Part shown: positions 24,919 to 34,656 of the stretch, piece by piece
How the letters are laid out: every line of letters begins with the position of its first letter
Position numbering within the stretch: position 1 is the first letter of the stretch
Origin: Bacteroides zhangwenhongii
GTDB taxonomy: Bacteria; Bacteroidota; Bacteroidia; Bacteroidales; Bacteroidaceae
Assembly (NCBI RefSeq): GCF_009193325.2
Contig: NZ_CP059856.1
Coordinates: 930,001 to 994,000, forward strand
Length of the DNA stretch: 64,000 nt
Direction: 5' to 3'
Translations under genes and position numbers: made by a program
The notes under the pieces: generated by a model
Told to the model about the DNA's origin: nothing
Database searches by the model: none
The model's input: the letters and a program-made list of their open reading frames with translations, nothing else

Positions 24919-26841
24919 ATGAAGAATCGTTTATTAATTGCCGTTTTTGTAAGTGTCTGCTTTTTGAGCAGTTCTTGCAAAATATCATCCGGTCAGGGAA
25001 GTCAGTATGACTTCTCTTCTTTGGATTCTGTTATCCAAGGATGGGTAGACAAGGGATATTACCCCGGAGCATCCATTTGTGTAGTGAAGAATGATACCGT
25101 CATTTTCCAGAAGAACTATCGGGACTATACGCCCGATACAAAAGTATATGTCGCTTCTGCCGGGAAATGGGTAGCGGCTGCTGTCATTGGCGCAGTGGTA
25201 GACCGTACTGATTTGGGATGGGATGATCCGGTAGAAAAATGGTTGCCGGAATTTAAAGATGATGCTAAAGGTAAGATTCCTCTCCGACAATTATTATCCC
25301 ATACATCAGGAGTACGTCCATATCTTCCCGAGCCCCGTGTAGATAACTATAATCATTTGGATTCGGCAGTCACTGAAATTCTTCCTTTGGATACAGTCTT
25401 TACTCCCGGCACTCGTTTTGAATATGGTGGACTTGCCATGCAAATTGCCGGAAGAATGGCAGAAGTGGCGATGGGAAAGGAGTTTGAAACTCTTTTCCAG
25501 GAACTGCTGGCACAACCTTTGGAGATGAAGAACTCTCATTTTACCCCAATCAATACGGATGGCGGACATGCACCCATGTTAGGGGGCGGACTGTGTACTA
25601 CCTTGAATGATTATCTTCATTTCCTGTCTATGATTTATCACGATGGAATGTATAATGGCAAGCAAATTATATCAGCAGAAACTGTGAAAGAGATGCAGGC
25701 CGACCAAGTGAAAGATGCCATCATCCCTTCGCATGACTCGGATAATTATGTAGCGAAAGGACTAGGACAATCCCACAATGGAATCTACGGATTAGGAGAA
25801 TGGCGTGAACTGATAGATAAAAAGACAGGTGAAGCCTATCAGATTAGTTCACCGGGATGGGCTGGTGCTTATCCGTGGATAAATAAACACGATAAAGTTT
25901 ACGGATTCTTCATTTCTCATGTAGCAGGTTCTTCTGCTAAAGAAGACGGTTTCTCTTCTTTCTTCGGCAGCCCTGTCATTTCACGGACTGTTTCAGAAAT
26001 ACTGAAAGGCAAGCCATTGGTTGTCAAACAAGGACGTATCAATGTAGGAAACGGCTCTCTATACTATGAAGAAGCCGGTCAGGGTGAACCGATCATTTTT
26101 GTTCACGGTCATTCGCTCGACCATCGTATGTGGGATGAGCAATTTTCGGTATTTGCGAAAAAGTATCATGTCATTCGCTATGATTTAAGAGGATACGGCA
26201 TTTCTTCTTCCCAAACAGAAGATTATCAATTTATGCATGTTGAAGATCTGGTTACTTTAATGGACTCTTTACATCTCTCAAAGGCGCATATTGTCGGGCT
26301 TTCTTTGGGTGGGTTTATCACTGCTGATATGTTGGCGTATTTCCCAGATCGGATGTTATCAGCTTTTCTAGCCAGTGGAAACATCCGGAAATCGAAAGGT
26401 CCCAGTGAGCCGATGACTAAAGAAGAAGCAAAGGTGCGTGATGAAGAAATAGCTGCCCTGAAAAAGAAAGGAGTGGAGGTGATGAAGAAAGAGTGGTTTG
26501 AAGGATTAATGAAATCCGGTGGAAGTCAACGTGAGCGGATGCGTGCGCCTTTGTGGCAGATGATTGATGAATGGGATGCATGGCAACCGCTACACAAAGA
26601 AGTACGGGTAGTAGCAGGACTGGATGCTATTGAAAAATTAAAGAAGAGTCATCCTGCCGTACCTGCCTTAATTGTAGAAGGTCATTCTTCTGATAACAAA
26701 TTCTCAAAAAATCCTCCCATATTGGAATATCTACCTAATGGAAAGCTGAAAGTCATAGAGGATTGCGGGCACATGATGAATATGGAACGACCGGAGGAAT
26801 TCAATGCAGCTTTAGAAGAATTTTTATTTGGATTGTATTGA
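24919..26841 (+). CDS. Two-domain lipoprotein: serine beta-lactamase-like hydrolase fused to alpha/beta-hydrolase
   Basis: 640 residues, lipobox Cys20 (FLSSSC). Residues about 30-360 are a class C beta-lactamase/D-Ala-carboxypeptidase fold (PF00144): Ser80-x-x-Lys83 in SAGK, LRQLLSHTSGV, FEYGGLAMQIAG where Tyr-x-Asn would be YSN in true beta-lactamases, and HVAG near the KTG position. Residues about 375-640 are an alpha/beta-hydrolase: FVHGHSLDHRMW, YDLRGYGISS, nucleophile Ser462 in GLSLGG and His in DCGHMMN. Serine PF00144 proteins in PULs are often esterases, so both halves may remove ester groups. Drug resistance is not implied. A terminator follows directly. Confidence 0.88.
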   Translation: MKNRLLIAVFVSVCFLSSSCKISSGQGSQYDFSSLDSVIQGWVDKGYYPGASICVVKNDTVIFQKNYRDYTPDTKVYVASAGKWVAAAVIGAVVDRTDLGWDDPVEKWLPEFKDDAKGKIPLRQLLSHTSGVRPYLPEPRVDNYNHLDSAVTEILPLDTVFTPGTRFEYGGLAMQIAGRMAEVAMGKEFETLFQELLAQPLEMKNSHFTPINTDGGHAPMLGGGLCTTLNDYLHFLSMIYHDGMYNGKQIISAETVKEMQADQVKDAIIPSHDSDNYVAKGLGQSHNGIYGLGEWRELIDKKTGEAYQISSPGWAGAYPWINKHDKVYGFFISHVAGSSAKEDGFSSFFGSPVISRTVSEILKGKPLVVKQGRINVGNGSLYYEEAGQGEPIIFVHGHSLDHRMWDEQFSVFAKKYHVIRYDLRGYGISSSQTEDYQFMHVEDLVTLMDSLHLSKAHIVGLSLGGFITADMLAYFPDRMLSAFLASGNIRKSKGPSEPMTKEEAKVRDEEIAALKKKGVEVMKKEWFEGLMKSGGSQRERMRAPLWQMIDEWDAWQPLHKEVRVVAGLDAIEKLKKSHPAVPALIVEGHSSDNKFSKNPPILEYLPNGKLKVIEDCGHMMNMERPEEFNAALEEFLFGLY

Positions 26842-26853
26842 GTAAATAATTTA

Positions 26854-26908
26854 ATCCCTTCGTATTTGTCTATGTGCATATAGAGAATACGAAGGGATGA
26901 CTTTTTTT
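26854..26908 (+). terminator. Rho-independent terminator
   Basis: Perfect 13-bp stem ATCCCTTCGTATT (26854-26866) and AATACGAAGGGAT (26886-26898) with a 19-base loop, followed by a run of seven T. Ends the segment C operon. Confidence 0.9.
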
Positions 26909-26940
26909 ATTATAAGTACTTCCTTTTGGAGAATTTTATG

Positions 26941-26948
26941 TAAGTTTG
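26941..26948 (+). promoter_or_regulatory. -7 element for the membrane regulator gene
   Basis: TAAGTTTG matches TAnnTTTG, 33 bp before the GTG start. The -33 candidate TTTTGG is too close (12 bp), so only the -7 box is supported. Confidence 0.5.
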
Positions 26949-26981
26949 TCACATGTTTAATATGAAAAAAGCCCATTGTAG

Positions 26982-29807
26982 GTGAAAAACACGATTAAAT
27001 ATCTGATTCTTTTAATAATGTGTTTGGCTTGCGGTGTAAAACTACAAGCCCAAGATTACATGTTCCGTAATGTCGTGATGTCCGACGGTCTTTCCGGGTT
27101 GTTGGTGAACGCTATTTATAAAGATTCGGAGGGCTTTGTCTGGCTAGGAACGGATAACTGTCTCGACCGTTTCGATGGAGTAAAAGTACGCCATTTTGAA
27201 TTCCGAGGCATTGAATCAGGAAGAAAAAAACGGGTAAACAGCGTTACAGAAACAGCCAACAAACAACTGTGGGTAGGAAATGGAATCGGACTTTGGCGAT
27301 TGAATCGTACAAGCAGCCAATTGGAAAGAATTGTCCCCGAAAAGATTGATTTTGCTGTAAATACTTTGTTGGCTAATGAGGATATTCTTTATATCGGCAC
27401 AGAGAAAGGCTTGTTCATTCATAAAGATGGTCAATTACTACAGGTCTTGACAGACCGGAATATGCTTGCTGCCTGTAACAGAATCATGGATATTTGTCTG
27501 AATGAAGATAAAACCGTGTTATGGCTGGCTACGGTGCAGGGGCTGTACTCTTATTCACTGAAAGATGGAAAGATTGATTCCTGGCATTTTCAGGAGAATG
27601 TGCCCGAAGCCGATTATTTTCGTTGCCTGACCCGTATCGGAGAAACTCTTTATCTGGGCACAATGAGTCAAGGTGTAGTACGTTTCGATATAAAAAAGGA
27701 AACATTCTCTCATACGGTATCTTTAGGCTGCGATGTCATTTCTGACATATCCAGCGATGGGAAAGAGACTGTGTATATAGCTACTGACGGTAATGGCGTC
27801 CACTTCCTTTCACACAAAGACCAACAAGTGACACGTCGTTTCTACCATGATGTCAATGATAAGGAAGGAATTCGCAGTAATTCTATTTACTCCTTACTTG
27901 TAGATGATAGAGGCACCGTCTGGGTGGGGCATTTTCAGGCAGGGCTGGATTATTCACTCTATCAGAACGGCCTTTTCCGCACGTATGACTATCCACCTTT
28001 GTTCAATTCGGCAAATCTTTCCATTCGTTCTTTCGTAAACAGAGGGCAAGAGAAAGTCATCGGTTCACGTGACGGTTTGTTTTATATAAACGAAGCTACC
28101 GGAGTAGTGAAAAGTTTTGTAAAGCCCGTTTTAACTTCAGATCTGATACTGACAATCAGCTTCTATCAAGGAGAATATTATATCGGTACGTATGGTGGCG
28201 GTATGATGGTATTGAATCCGGGAACATTATCTCTGAAATATTTTGCACAGGGCGATACGGAGCTTTTTCAAAAAGGACATATATTCTGTGTGAAACCGGA
28301 TGCAAAAGGAAATCTTTGGATAGGGACCTCACAAGGACTCTTCTGTTATAACGGACAGACCAAACAGATCAAACACTTTACCAGTGCTAACTCCCAACTG
28401 CCGGAGGGCAATGTGTATGAAGTAAGTTTTGATTCTACGGGCAAAGGATGGATTGCTACTGAAACTGGTATGTGTATTTATGATCCGGCTTCTCAAAGTT
28501 TACGCTCTAATGTGTTTCCGGAGGGATTTGTTCATCGGGATAAAGTGCGTACTATCTACGAAGATGCTGAACACAACCTCTATTTTATCCGTGAGAAAGG
28601 GAGTCTGTTTACCTCTACTTTAACGATGGATCGTTTCCGGAATCGCTCTATCTTTTCTACTCTTCCGGACAATTCGCTGATGTCTGTTATAGAAGATAAC
28701 CAAGGTTGGCTGTGGGTGGCCTGCAATGACGGGTTGTTGCGTATCAAAGAAGAAGGGGAGGAGTATGATGCTTTCACTTTCAATGATGGAGTGCCGGGAC
28801 CAACTTTTACGAATGGAGCCGCTTATAAAGATGAAAAAGGACTATTGTGGTTTGGTAACACCAAAGGACTGATTTATGTTGATCCGAAACGTGTGGACGA
28901 AGTGCGTGGCAAGGTTCGTCCGATTGTATTTACTGATATACTGGCTAATGGCGTACCTTTTACCAGTTCCTCTTTGAAATACAACCAGAATAATTTGACT
29001 TTTTGTTTCACAGATTTCGCCTATGGTCTGCCATCTGCCTTACTATATGAATATCGATTGGAGGGAGTGGACAAAGACTGGAAATTATTGGCTGCACAGA
29101 ACGAAGTTTCTTATTACGGACTTTCTTCCGGAACTTATACTTTCCGGGTACGTCTTCCGGGAAATGAGCAATCGGAAGCTATCTGTCAAGTGACAGTACG
29201 CCCTATGATACCTTGGTGGGGATGGGCACTTTCCATTTTATTAATCGTAGGAATTATAGCCTTTATACGGTATTATGTTTGGAAACGTATGCGTCGTTTG
29301 CTTGCTTCTTCTGCTTCATCGATTTCGGCATCAACAGAGGAGGAAATACAACAGAGAGAACAAACTGTAGAACATCCGGAAGTAATTTCAGAGCAACAAT
29401 CTTCCGCTGTTGAAGAGAAATATAAGACCAATAGACTGACCGAAGAGGAATGTAAAGAACTTCATAAGAAACTGGTGGCTTATGTAGAGAAAGAAAAGCC
29501 ATATATCAATCCCGACTTAAAAATGGGGGACTTGGCTTCTGCATTGGATACTTCTTCACATTCATTATCGTATCTTTTGAACCAGTATCTTAATCAGTCT
29601 TACTATGACTTCATCAATGAATACCGTGTTACCCAATTCAAAAAGATGGTAGCGGATAGCCAATATTCCCGCTATACATTGACTGCCTTGGCAGAACTTT
29701 GTGGTTTTAGTTCACGTGCTTCTTTCTTCCGTTCATTTAAAAAGAGTACGGGAGTTACTCCGAATGAATACATCCGTAGTATCGGAGGTATTGCCAAGGA
29801 AGAATAA
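26982..29807 (+). CDS. Membrane-spanning one-component regulator: beta-propeller sensor with AraC DNA-binding domain
   Basis: 941 residues with a GTG start. An in-frame TAG at 26979-26981 just before it rules out earlier starts, and the next ATG would cut the signal peptide. After the signal (cut near LQAQ) come two beta-propellers of Reg_prop repeats (SEGFVWLGTDNCLDRFDG, GNLWIGTSQGLFCY, WLWVACNDGLLRI), a Y_Y_Y domain at about 670-735, one transmembrane helix at about 743-764 and an AraC helix-turn-helix domain at about 840-935. The layout is that of a hybrid two-component system with histidine kinase, phosphoacceptor and receiver all absent, so the sensed oligosaccharide would act directly through the membrane as in SusR. 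A terminator and its own -7 element lie upstream. Likely controls the neighbouring PUL. Confidence 0.9.
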   Translation: MKNTIKYLILLIMCLACGVKLQAQDYMFRNVVMSDGLSGLLVNAIYKDSEGFVWLGTDNCLDRFDGVKVRHFEFRGIESGRKKRVNSVTETANKQLWVGNGIGLWRLNRTSSQLERIVPEKIDFAVNTLLANEDILYIGTEKGLFIHKDGQLLQVLTDRNMLAACNRIMDICLNEDKTVLWLATVQGLYSYSLKDGKIDSWHFQENVPEADYFRCLTRIGETLYLGTMSQGVVRFDIKKETFSHTVSLGCDVISDISSDGKETVYIATDGNGVHFLSHKDQQVTRRFYHDVNDKEGIRSNSIYSLLVDDRGTVWVGHFQAGLDYSLYQNGLFRTYDYPPLFNSANLSIRSFVNRGQEKVIGSRDGLFYINEATGVVKSFVKPVLTSDLILTISFYQGEYYIGTYGGGMMVLNPGTLSLKYFAQGDTELFQKGHIFCVKPDAKGNLWIGTSQGLFCYNGQTKQIKHFTSANSQLPEGNVYEVSFDSTGKGWIATETGMCIYDPASQSLRSNVFPEGFVHRDKVRTIYEDAEHNLYFIREKGSLFTSTLTMDRFRNRSIFSTLPDNSLMSVIEDNQGWLWVACNDGLLRIKEEGEEYDAFTFNDGVPGPTFTNGAAYKDEKGLLWFGNTKGLIYVDPKRVDEVRGKVRPIVFTDILANGVPFTSSSLKYNQNNLTFCFTDFAYGLPSALLYEYRLEGVDKDWKLLAAQNEVSYYGLSSGTYTFRVRLPGNEQSEAICQVTVRPMIPWWGWALSILLIVGIIAFIRYYVWKRMRRLLASSASSISASTEEEIQQREQTVEHPEVISEQQSSAVEEKYKTNRLTEEECKELHKKLVAYVEKEKPYINPDLKMGDLASALDTSSHSLSYLLNQYLNQSYYDFINEYRVTQFKKMVADSQYSRYTLTALAELCGFSSRASFFRSFKKSTGVTPNEYIRSIGGIAKEE

Positions 29808-30719
29808 GTACTTCTTTCATTGGTTTCATGTACATCATTCACATCTATCTAGTACTTGATTCACTCAAATGTTATACAAGTTTGTCATCTCTCTTATACT
29901 GGTTTTGTTCCACTCTTGTACTTATCCGGATTTTAACCGCTATTTGTCCGTATTTAGTACTGTGAAAAGACGTGCTTTCTACTGCCATTACTGACAACTG
30001 CCACTTTATGCTTACTGGTCAGTGATTTTATCCGTTTGTGTTTCTGCTATTTGTTGATAATCAATTAAATATCTCTTATTTGTAGAATGGGTAGATACCA
30101 CCGATTATTCCATTGTTTTATTTTTGTCAGTAGCCTTTTTCTCTTATTGTGTTTATATAAATTGAATTTGTAATACTGTTTGGAAGTTGGTAGGTATTAT
30201 GCCACAAAAATATAAAAAAGGTAATAATTAAATACGTTTTGTCTCTTAACACGACTAAAATTCCAAAAGATATAGGGACAAAGGTGTCAGTTGTCAGTTG
30301 TGGCAGTTGTTTTTCCTTATGAATGTTTATTATCTTATTGGTATATAGTATATTAGCTGTGTTTCTTCTATGGGGTGACTGGCTGGTATATGTTTCTTTT
30401 ACTGACATTTCAAATGTCTATTTTAAAATGATGGAGTGGTAGCTATTGTTTACATTGTCTTTGGGGCTGTTTATTAGCTTATTTTCCCTGGCTGTAAAGG
30501 TTGGTTGTGGCATTATATTTTGCCAAATAGCTATTGATGATAAAAATGAGTTCTAATGCTTCTTATATGGGGATAATAGAGTCTCATTTTATAAAGTGAG
30601 ACTCTATTGTTGTAGTAGGTAATTTGTTGATTATTAATGTTATAGTTCTAAATAAGTCTGTTTGGATTCGTTGATATTGATCCGTCCTGTTTTCCGGTTG
30701 TTACATCCGAAATCCTCTC
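29808..30719. other. Gene-free region of about 910 bp
   Basis: No frame longer than about 90 codons makes sense here, and the composition is very AT-rich with many TTTG motifs. A stop-to-stop frame at 30127-30408 (minus) has no recognisable content. An 11-bp inverted pair ACAACTGCCAC (29994-30004) and GTGGCAGTTGT (30300-30310) lies 300 bp apart, the second copy within a GTCAGTT/GTCAGTT/GTGGCAGTT tandem. A hairpin lies at 30575-30608. It may be an extended regulatory region for the sigma factor and SusC operon or a decayed gene. Confidence 0.6.
30575..30608. terminator. Hairpin before the sigma factor promoter
   Basis: Perfect 12-bp stem AATAGAGTCTCA (30575-30586) and TGAGACTCTATT (30597-30608) with a 10-base loop. 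No T tract follows on either strand. It could end read-through into the sigma gene or bind a regulator. Confidence 0.5.
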
Positions 30720-30727
30720 TATATTTG
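30698..30727 (+). promoter_or_regulatory. Promoter of the ECF sigma gene
   Basis: A TTG at -33 (30698-30700) and TATATTTG at -7 (30720-30727) are separated by 19 bp, a good match to the Bacteroides housekeeping promoter. It implies translation from the ATG at 30759 rather than the GTG at 30732. Confidence 0.7.
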
Positions 30728-30758
30728 CATCGTGATTAAAACCGAAAAAGATAGTATT

Positions 30759-31274
30759 ATGGAGACAATAGCTAACACTTACGACGACATTATCACCCGT
30801 TCTTATGAAGAATATTATCAGGTAATTCTTACCTATATTACTTATCGTATCACTCATCGCTACGAAGCTGAGGATCTAACCCAAGATGTATTTGTACGTC
30901 TGCTGGACTACAAACAAATGCTCCGTCCCGACACAGTGAAATATTTTCTGTTCACTATTGCCCGGAATATTGTAATCGACTATATCCGTCGTTATTATAA
31001 GAAGCAGGAGATAGACAGCTATATCTATGATACTATGTCTACTTCTACCAATGAAACCGAAGAAAAAATTATCGGTGATGATTTAATGACAATGGAACAG
31101 ACCCGTCTGGCTGCCATGCCCGAACAACGTCGGTTAATTTATACATTAAACCGTTTTGAAAATAAAACTTCTCCGGAAATCGCTAATGAACTGAATCTAA
31201 GTTGTAGGACGGTAGAAAACCACCTGTTTCTTGGACGTCGTGAAATGCGCGAGTTCTTCCGAAATTGTATATAA
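30759..31274 (+). CDS. ECF-type RNA polymerase sigma factor
   Basis: 171 residues from the ATG at 30759, chosen from the promoter position; an upstream in-frame GTG at 30732 adds nine residues. Region 2 is visible (AEDLTQDVFVRLLDY, FTIARNIVIDYIRR) and region 4 as helix-turn-helix (TSPEIANELNLSCRTVENHLF). FecI-like sigma factors in Bacteroides usually pair with a FecR-like anti-sigma and a SusC that has an N-terminal STN signalling domain. Here the next gene is a SusC without STN, starting 133 bp downstream, and no FecR gene is near. So the sigma may be controlled at the level of expression by the upstream regulator. It probably directs the segment D PUL. Confidence 0.9.
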   Translation: METIANTYDDIITRSYEEYYQVILTYITYRITHRYEAEDLTQDVFVRLLDYKQMLRPDTVKYFLFTIARNIVIDYIRRYYKKQEIDSYIYDTMSTSTNETEEKIIGDDLMTMEQTRLAAMPEQRRLIYTLNRFENKTSPEIANELNLSCRTVENHLFLGRREMREFFRNCI

Positions 31275-31406
31275 TCTTATTCATTAATAAATAACCCTTT
31301 GTGCTTATGGAAAAGGAGTCGGAATTTACAAAGAGGCACTTGTATGCCTTACTTTATTTTAGAGAACAAAAATTTAATATTACTTTTAAACCTCAAATTT
31401 AATTTT

Positions 31407-34400
31407 ATGAAACGAAGAGGATTAATATTTAATTCACGACCGGGTAAAACTGCAGTGTTTACTTTGGGATTGATGTTGGGGCTGTGTCCTGTTTCTCAGG
31501 TATGGGCTGATGCGGATTTAAGTGACAATCAGGTAGTAATGCAGACGCAAAAGAAAGTGAAAGGTCAAGTGATTGATGCGACTGGCGAACCATTGATTGG
31601 TGTGAATATTAGCGTTATTGGTGGAACTGAAGGCACGATTACTGATATTGACGGGAATTACACGGTCAGTGTGCCGGCAGGTGCAAAATTGAAGTTTAGC
31701 TATATAGGCTATAAAGACCAGCTAGTGGAGGTGGGTACGCAAATTATTGTCAATGTGAAAATGCAGGAAGATAGTGAAGTTCTGGATGAAGTAGTTGTTG
31801 TGGGATATGGTTCACAGAAGAAAGAGACATTAACTGGTGCGGTGACAGTCGTTTCCGATAAAATGCTGGAAAATAAAGGTGCTATGTCGAGTCCTGTACA
31901 GGCATTGCAAGGGCAAGTACCGGGAGTTATTATTACCCGTTCCTCCGGTGCTCCGGGTGATGAAAGCTGGGGAATGAAACTGCGTGGTGCTGTATCGGCC
32001 AATTCCACAGACCCGTTAATCATTATTGATGGAGTAGAATACGAAAGTGTGAATGAACTTCGTTTGCTTAACTCTGCCGATATTGAATCCATCAACTTTT
32101 TAAAAGATGCTTCAGCGGCTATCTACGGATCGAAGGCAGCAGGTGGTGTTATTTTGGTGACCACCAAACAGGCTAAAGAAGGAAAGGCTAAAATAGAATA
32201 TAGTGGTTCTTATACGCATAAATTTGTAGGTTTACAGCCTAAAATGATGAGTATTGACCAATGGAGTGAAGCTATTATTACTACTCGTCACAACGATGGT
32301 TTAGGTGATGATGACCAATGGATTAAATATGCACAGCTTGCTCAAGCTTATAAAGGTGGATATATTGATTTATCTAAAAATCCGAATCCGATACCCGCTT
32401 TCGGTGATGTGGACGATTATGTCTTTATGGATACTAACTGGCAGGATGTATTGTTTGGCAATGCAGGTTCTACGCAGCACAATTTGAGCGTATCCGGTGG
32501 AAACGAAAAGTCGTTGTATCGTCTTTCTGTAGGTTATATGTATGATGATAGTACATTGAAATGGGGAAATAATAATAATAAACGTTTCAATGTTCGTTTG
32601 ACGAATACGGTAAAGTTGACGGATAGGTTTACTATCGAATCCGTGATGGCTTATAACCGCCAGGATCAGGTGTCTCCAACGATGATTGACAGGGTTCTGA
32701 CTTCCAGTTATCCCCAGCCGGGATTGCCTTCCTCTACTATGGATGGCAAACCTTATCATTGGGGTGGAAATTATACTCCCAACTGGTATGCAGAACTGGG
32801 AGGTGATAATAAATTGAAAGTATCCGGTATTAATATTAGTGAGAATTTGAAGTATCAATTTACTTCTTACTTGGATGCAGTAGTCAATTTAGGTTACAAT
32901 ACATCTACTGCGACACGTGATGGGGTAAAGAACAGCATTACTTGGTACACCTATGACGGAACGTTGAGTACGGCAAAGACAAATGCTATCAATAATCCTA
33001 ATCAGGCCTCTACGGAATATTCGAAATCTTTTGCCCGTACTGATTACTACTCTGTTTCAGGCTATCTGAATTATCACCAGACATTGGGAGAAAAACATAA
33101 TGTTACAGCTATGCTTGGTGCACAATATAATTTGAAAGAGTATGATTATACAGTGGTGACAGCGAAGGATGTGCAGAGTTCATTGGAAATATTGAATGGA
33201 TCGGGTGAAATAACATTGAAAAACTCGGCAAAAACTGCCGGTCCAAGTAAATGGCATGAAGCTATGATGTCATATTTCGGACGTTTCAATTACAATTACA
33301 TGTCTAAGTATCTGTTGGAAATGAATCTCCGTTATGATGGTTCTTCTAAGTTCCGTCCTGAGAACCGATGGGATTTCTTTTATGGATTTTCGGGTGGATG
33401 GCGTCTTTCCGAAGAGGAATTTATGAAAAACGTGAAATTTGTCAATGAACTAAAATTGCGTCTTTCTTATGGAGTTGTTGGTAATCAGTCAGGTATTTCA
33501 CGTTATGATGGTATGCAGTTATACAACTTTAATTCAGTCAATGGGGCTTACATTGGTGATGGAAGAATCTCCTATATTAAGACTAGCGGTGAAATTGCTA
33601 CTATGGGACGTAGTTGGGAACGTATTCATAATTATAACTTAGGATTGGACTTTCATTTGTTTGACAGCCGCCTGCAGGGTACGGTAGAGTTGTTTATGAA
33701 GAAGAATAACAATATGCTGATAGCAGTTGCTTATCCGGGAATTCTGGGAGATAAAGCTCCTGCTTCCAATAGTGGAAAATTTGAAGCAAAAGGATATGAA
33801 GGAACTGTGACATGGTCGGATAAAATCGGAAAAGTGAACTATCATGTGGGAGGTACATTTACCTATGCTGATAATAAACTGGTAGACTATGGTGGAGTGA
33901 CGGTATTTAAATCCGGCTTTGTAGACAAACAACAGGGATACTCGTTGAACTCGGTATTCGGTCTGAAATATTGTGGAAAGATTCAGACAGAAGAACAATT
34001 GCGCAAGTACATTTATAAATATTATAATAGTAACGGTATAGGTATGCCGAAGGATCTCCGTTTGGGTGATAATATGTATGAAGATGTAAACGGTGATGGT
34101 AAGTTGGATGAAAAGGATTATGTTTATTTGGGTTCGGATGACCCGAAAATTTCCTATTCGTTCAATGTCGGAATAGAATGGAATAATTTTGATTTATCCG
34201 CTGTGTTCCAAGGTGCGGCCAAACGAACCATTTTCCGTGACGAAAGTAATGATAACTATCGCATACCGATGCGTGCCGCTCATTTGAATTCAACGACACA
34301 ATCTGTGGGAAATGTGTGGAGTCCTGATAATAGAGATGGACGCTATCCGACATATACTAATATTAAAACGATTAATAATTATAATTATCAGTGCTCTTCT

Positions 34401-34646
34401 TGGTCGGTAGAAAATGGTAATTATCTGCGTTTGAAGAGTTTGACATTAGGCTATAACTTCCCGGCTTCATTGCTTGGCAAGACGAAAGCGATCAGCAGAC
34501 TTCGTATATATGTATCTGGAGCCGATTTGTGGGAAGTGAGTAAAATTAACGATGGATGGGACCCCGAAGCTTCACGCAAGGTATCCGGTAATGGACGTTT
34601 CCCGTTCAATCGTACTTGTACTGTCGGATTAGATGTAACCTTTTAA
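31407..34646 (+). CDS. SusC-like TonB-dependent outer-membrane transporter
   Basis: 1079 residues from the ATG at 31407 (MKRRGLIFNSRPGK), preferred because the signal peptide then starts at the N-terminus; the frame is open to 31299 upstream. Order of parts: signal to about residue 35, a carboxypeptidase-regulatory-like domain (KVKGQVIDATGEPLIGVNI), TonB box region and plug with VVVGYGSQKKETLTGAVTVV, then a 22-strand barrel ending RLRIYVSGADLWE, GWDPEASRK and TCTVGLDVTF. No STN domain is present. It imports oligosaccharides with the SusD encoded 10 bp downstream. The same pair is represented at the left edge of the window, so these are two parallel import systems. Confidence 0.95.
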   Translation: MKRRGLIFNSRPGKTAVFTLGLMLGLCPVSQVWADADLSDNQVVMQTQKKVKGQVIDATGEPLIGVNISVIGGTEGTITDIDGNYTVSVPAGAKLKFSYIGYKDQLVEVGTQIIVNVKMQEDSEVLDEVVVVGYGSQKKETLTGAVTVVSDKMLENKGAMSSPVQALQGQVPGVIITRSSGAPGDESWGMKLRGAVSANSTDPLIIIDGVEYESVNELRLLNSADIESINFLKDASAAIYGSKAAGGVILVTTKQAKEGKAKIEYSGSYTHKFVGLQPKMMSIDQWSEAIITTRHNDGLGDDDQWIKYAQLAQAYKGGYIDLSKNPNPIPAFGDVDDYVFMDTNWQDVLFGNAGSTQHNLSVSGGNEKSLYRLSVGYMYDDSTLKWGNNNNKRFNVRLTNTVKLTDRFTIESVMAYNRQDQVSPTMIDRVLTSSYPQPGLPSSTMDGKPYHWGGNYTPNWYAELGGDNKLKVSGINISENLKYQFTSYLDAVVNLGYNTSTATRDGVKNSITWYTYDGTLSTAKTNAINNPNQASTEYSKSFARTDYYSVSGYLNYHQTLGEKHNVTAMLGAQYNLKEYDYTVVTAKDVQSSLEILNGSGEITLKNSAKTAGPSKWHEAMMSYFGRFNYNYMSKYLLEMNLRYDGSSKFRPENRWDFFYGFSGGWRLSEEEFMKNVKFVNELKLRLSYGVVGNQSGISRYDGMQLYNFNSVNGAYIGDGRISYIKTSGEIATMGRSWERIHNYNLGLDFHLFDSRLQGTVELFMKKNNNMLIAVAYPGILGDKAPASNSGKFEAKGYEGTVTWSDKIGKVNYHVGGTFTYADNKLVDYGGVTVFKSGFVDKQQGYSLNSVFGLKYCGKIQTEEQLRKYIYKYYNSNGIGMPKDLRLGDNMYEDVNGDGKLDEKDYVYLGSDDPKISYSFNVGIEWNNFDLSAVFQGAAKRTIFRDESNDNYRIPMRAAHLNSTTQSVGNVWSPDNRDGRYPTYTNIKTINNYNYQCSSWSVENGNYLRLKSLTLGYNFPASLLGKTKAISRLRIYVSGADLWEVSKINDGWDPEASRKVSGNGRFPFNRTCTVGLDVTF

Positions 34647-34656
34647 TACTTAGAAT

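Noticed and set aside
24919..26841. Antibiotic-resistance beta-lactamase
   Set aside because: The fold is PF00144-like, but the Tyr-x-Asn motif is altered and the gene is a PUL-linked fusion, so resistance is not supported.
30127..30408. 93-codon frame in the gene-free region
   Set aside because: No RBS or family pattern; AT-rich codon use unlike neighbours.
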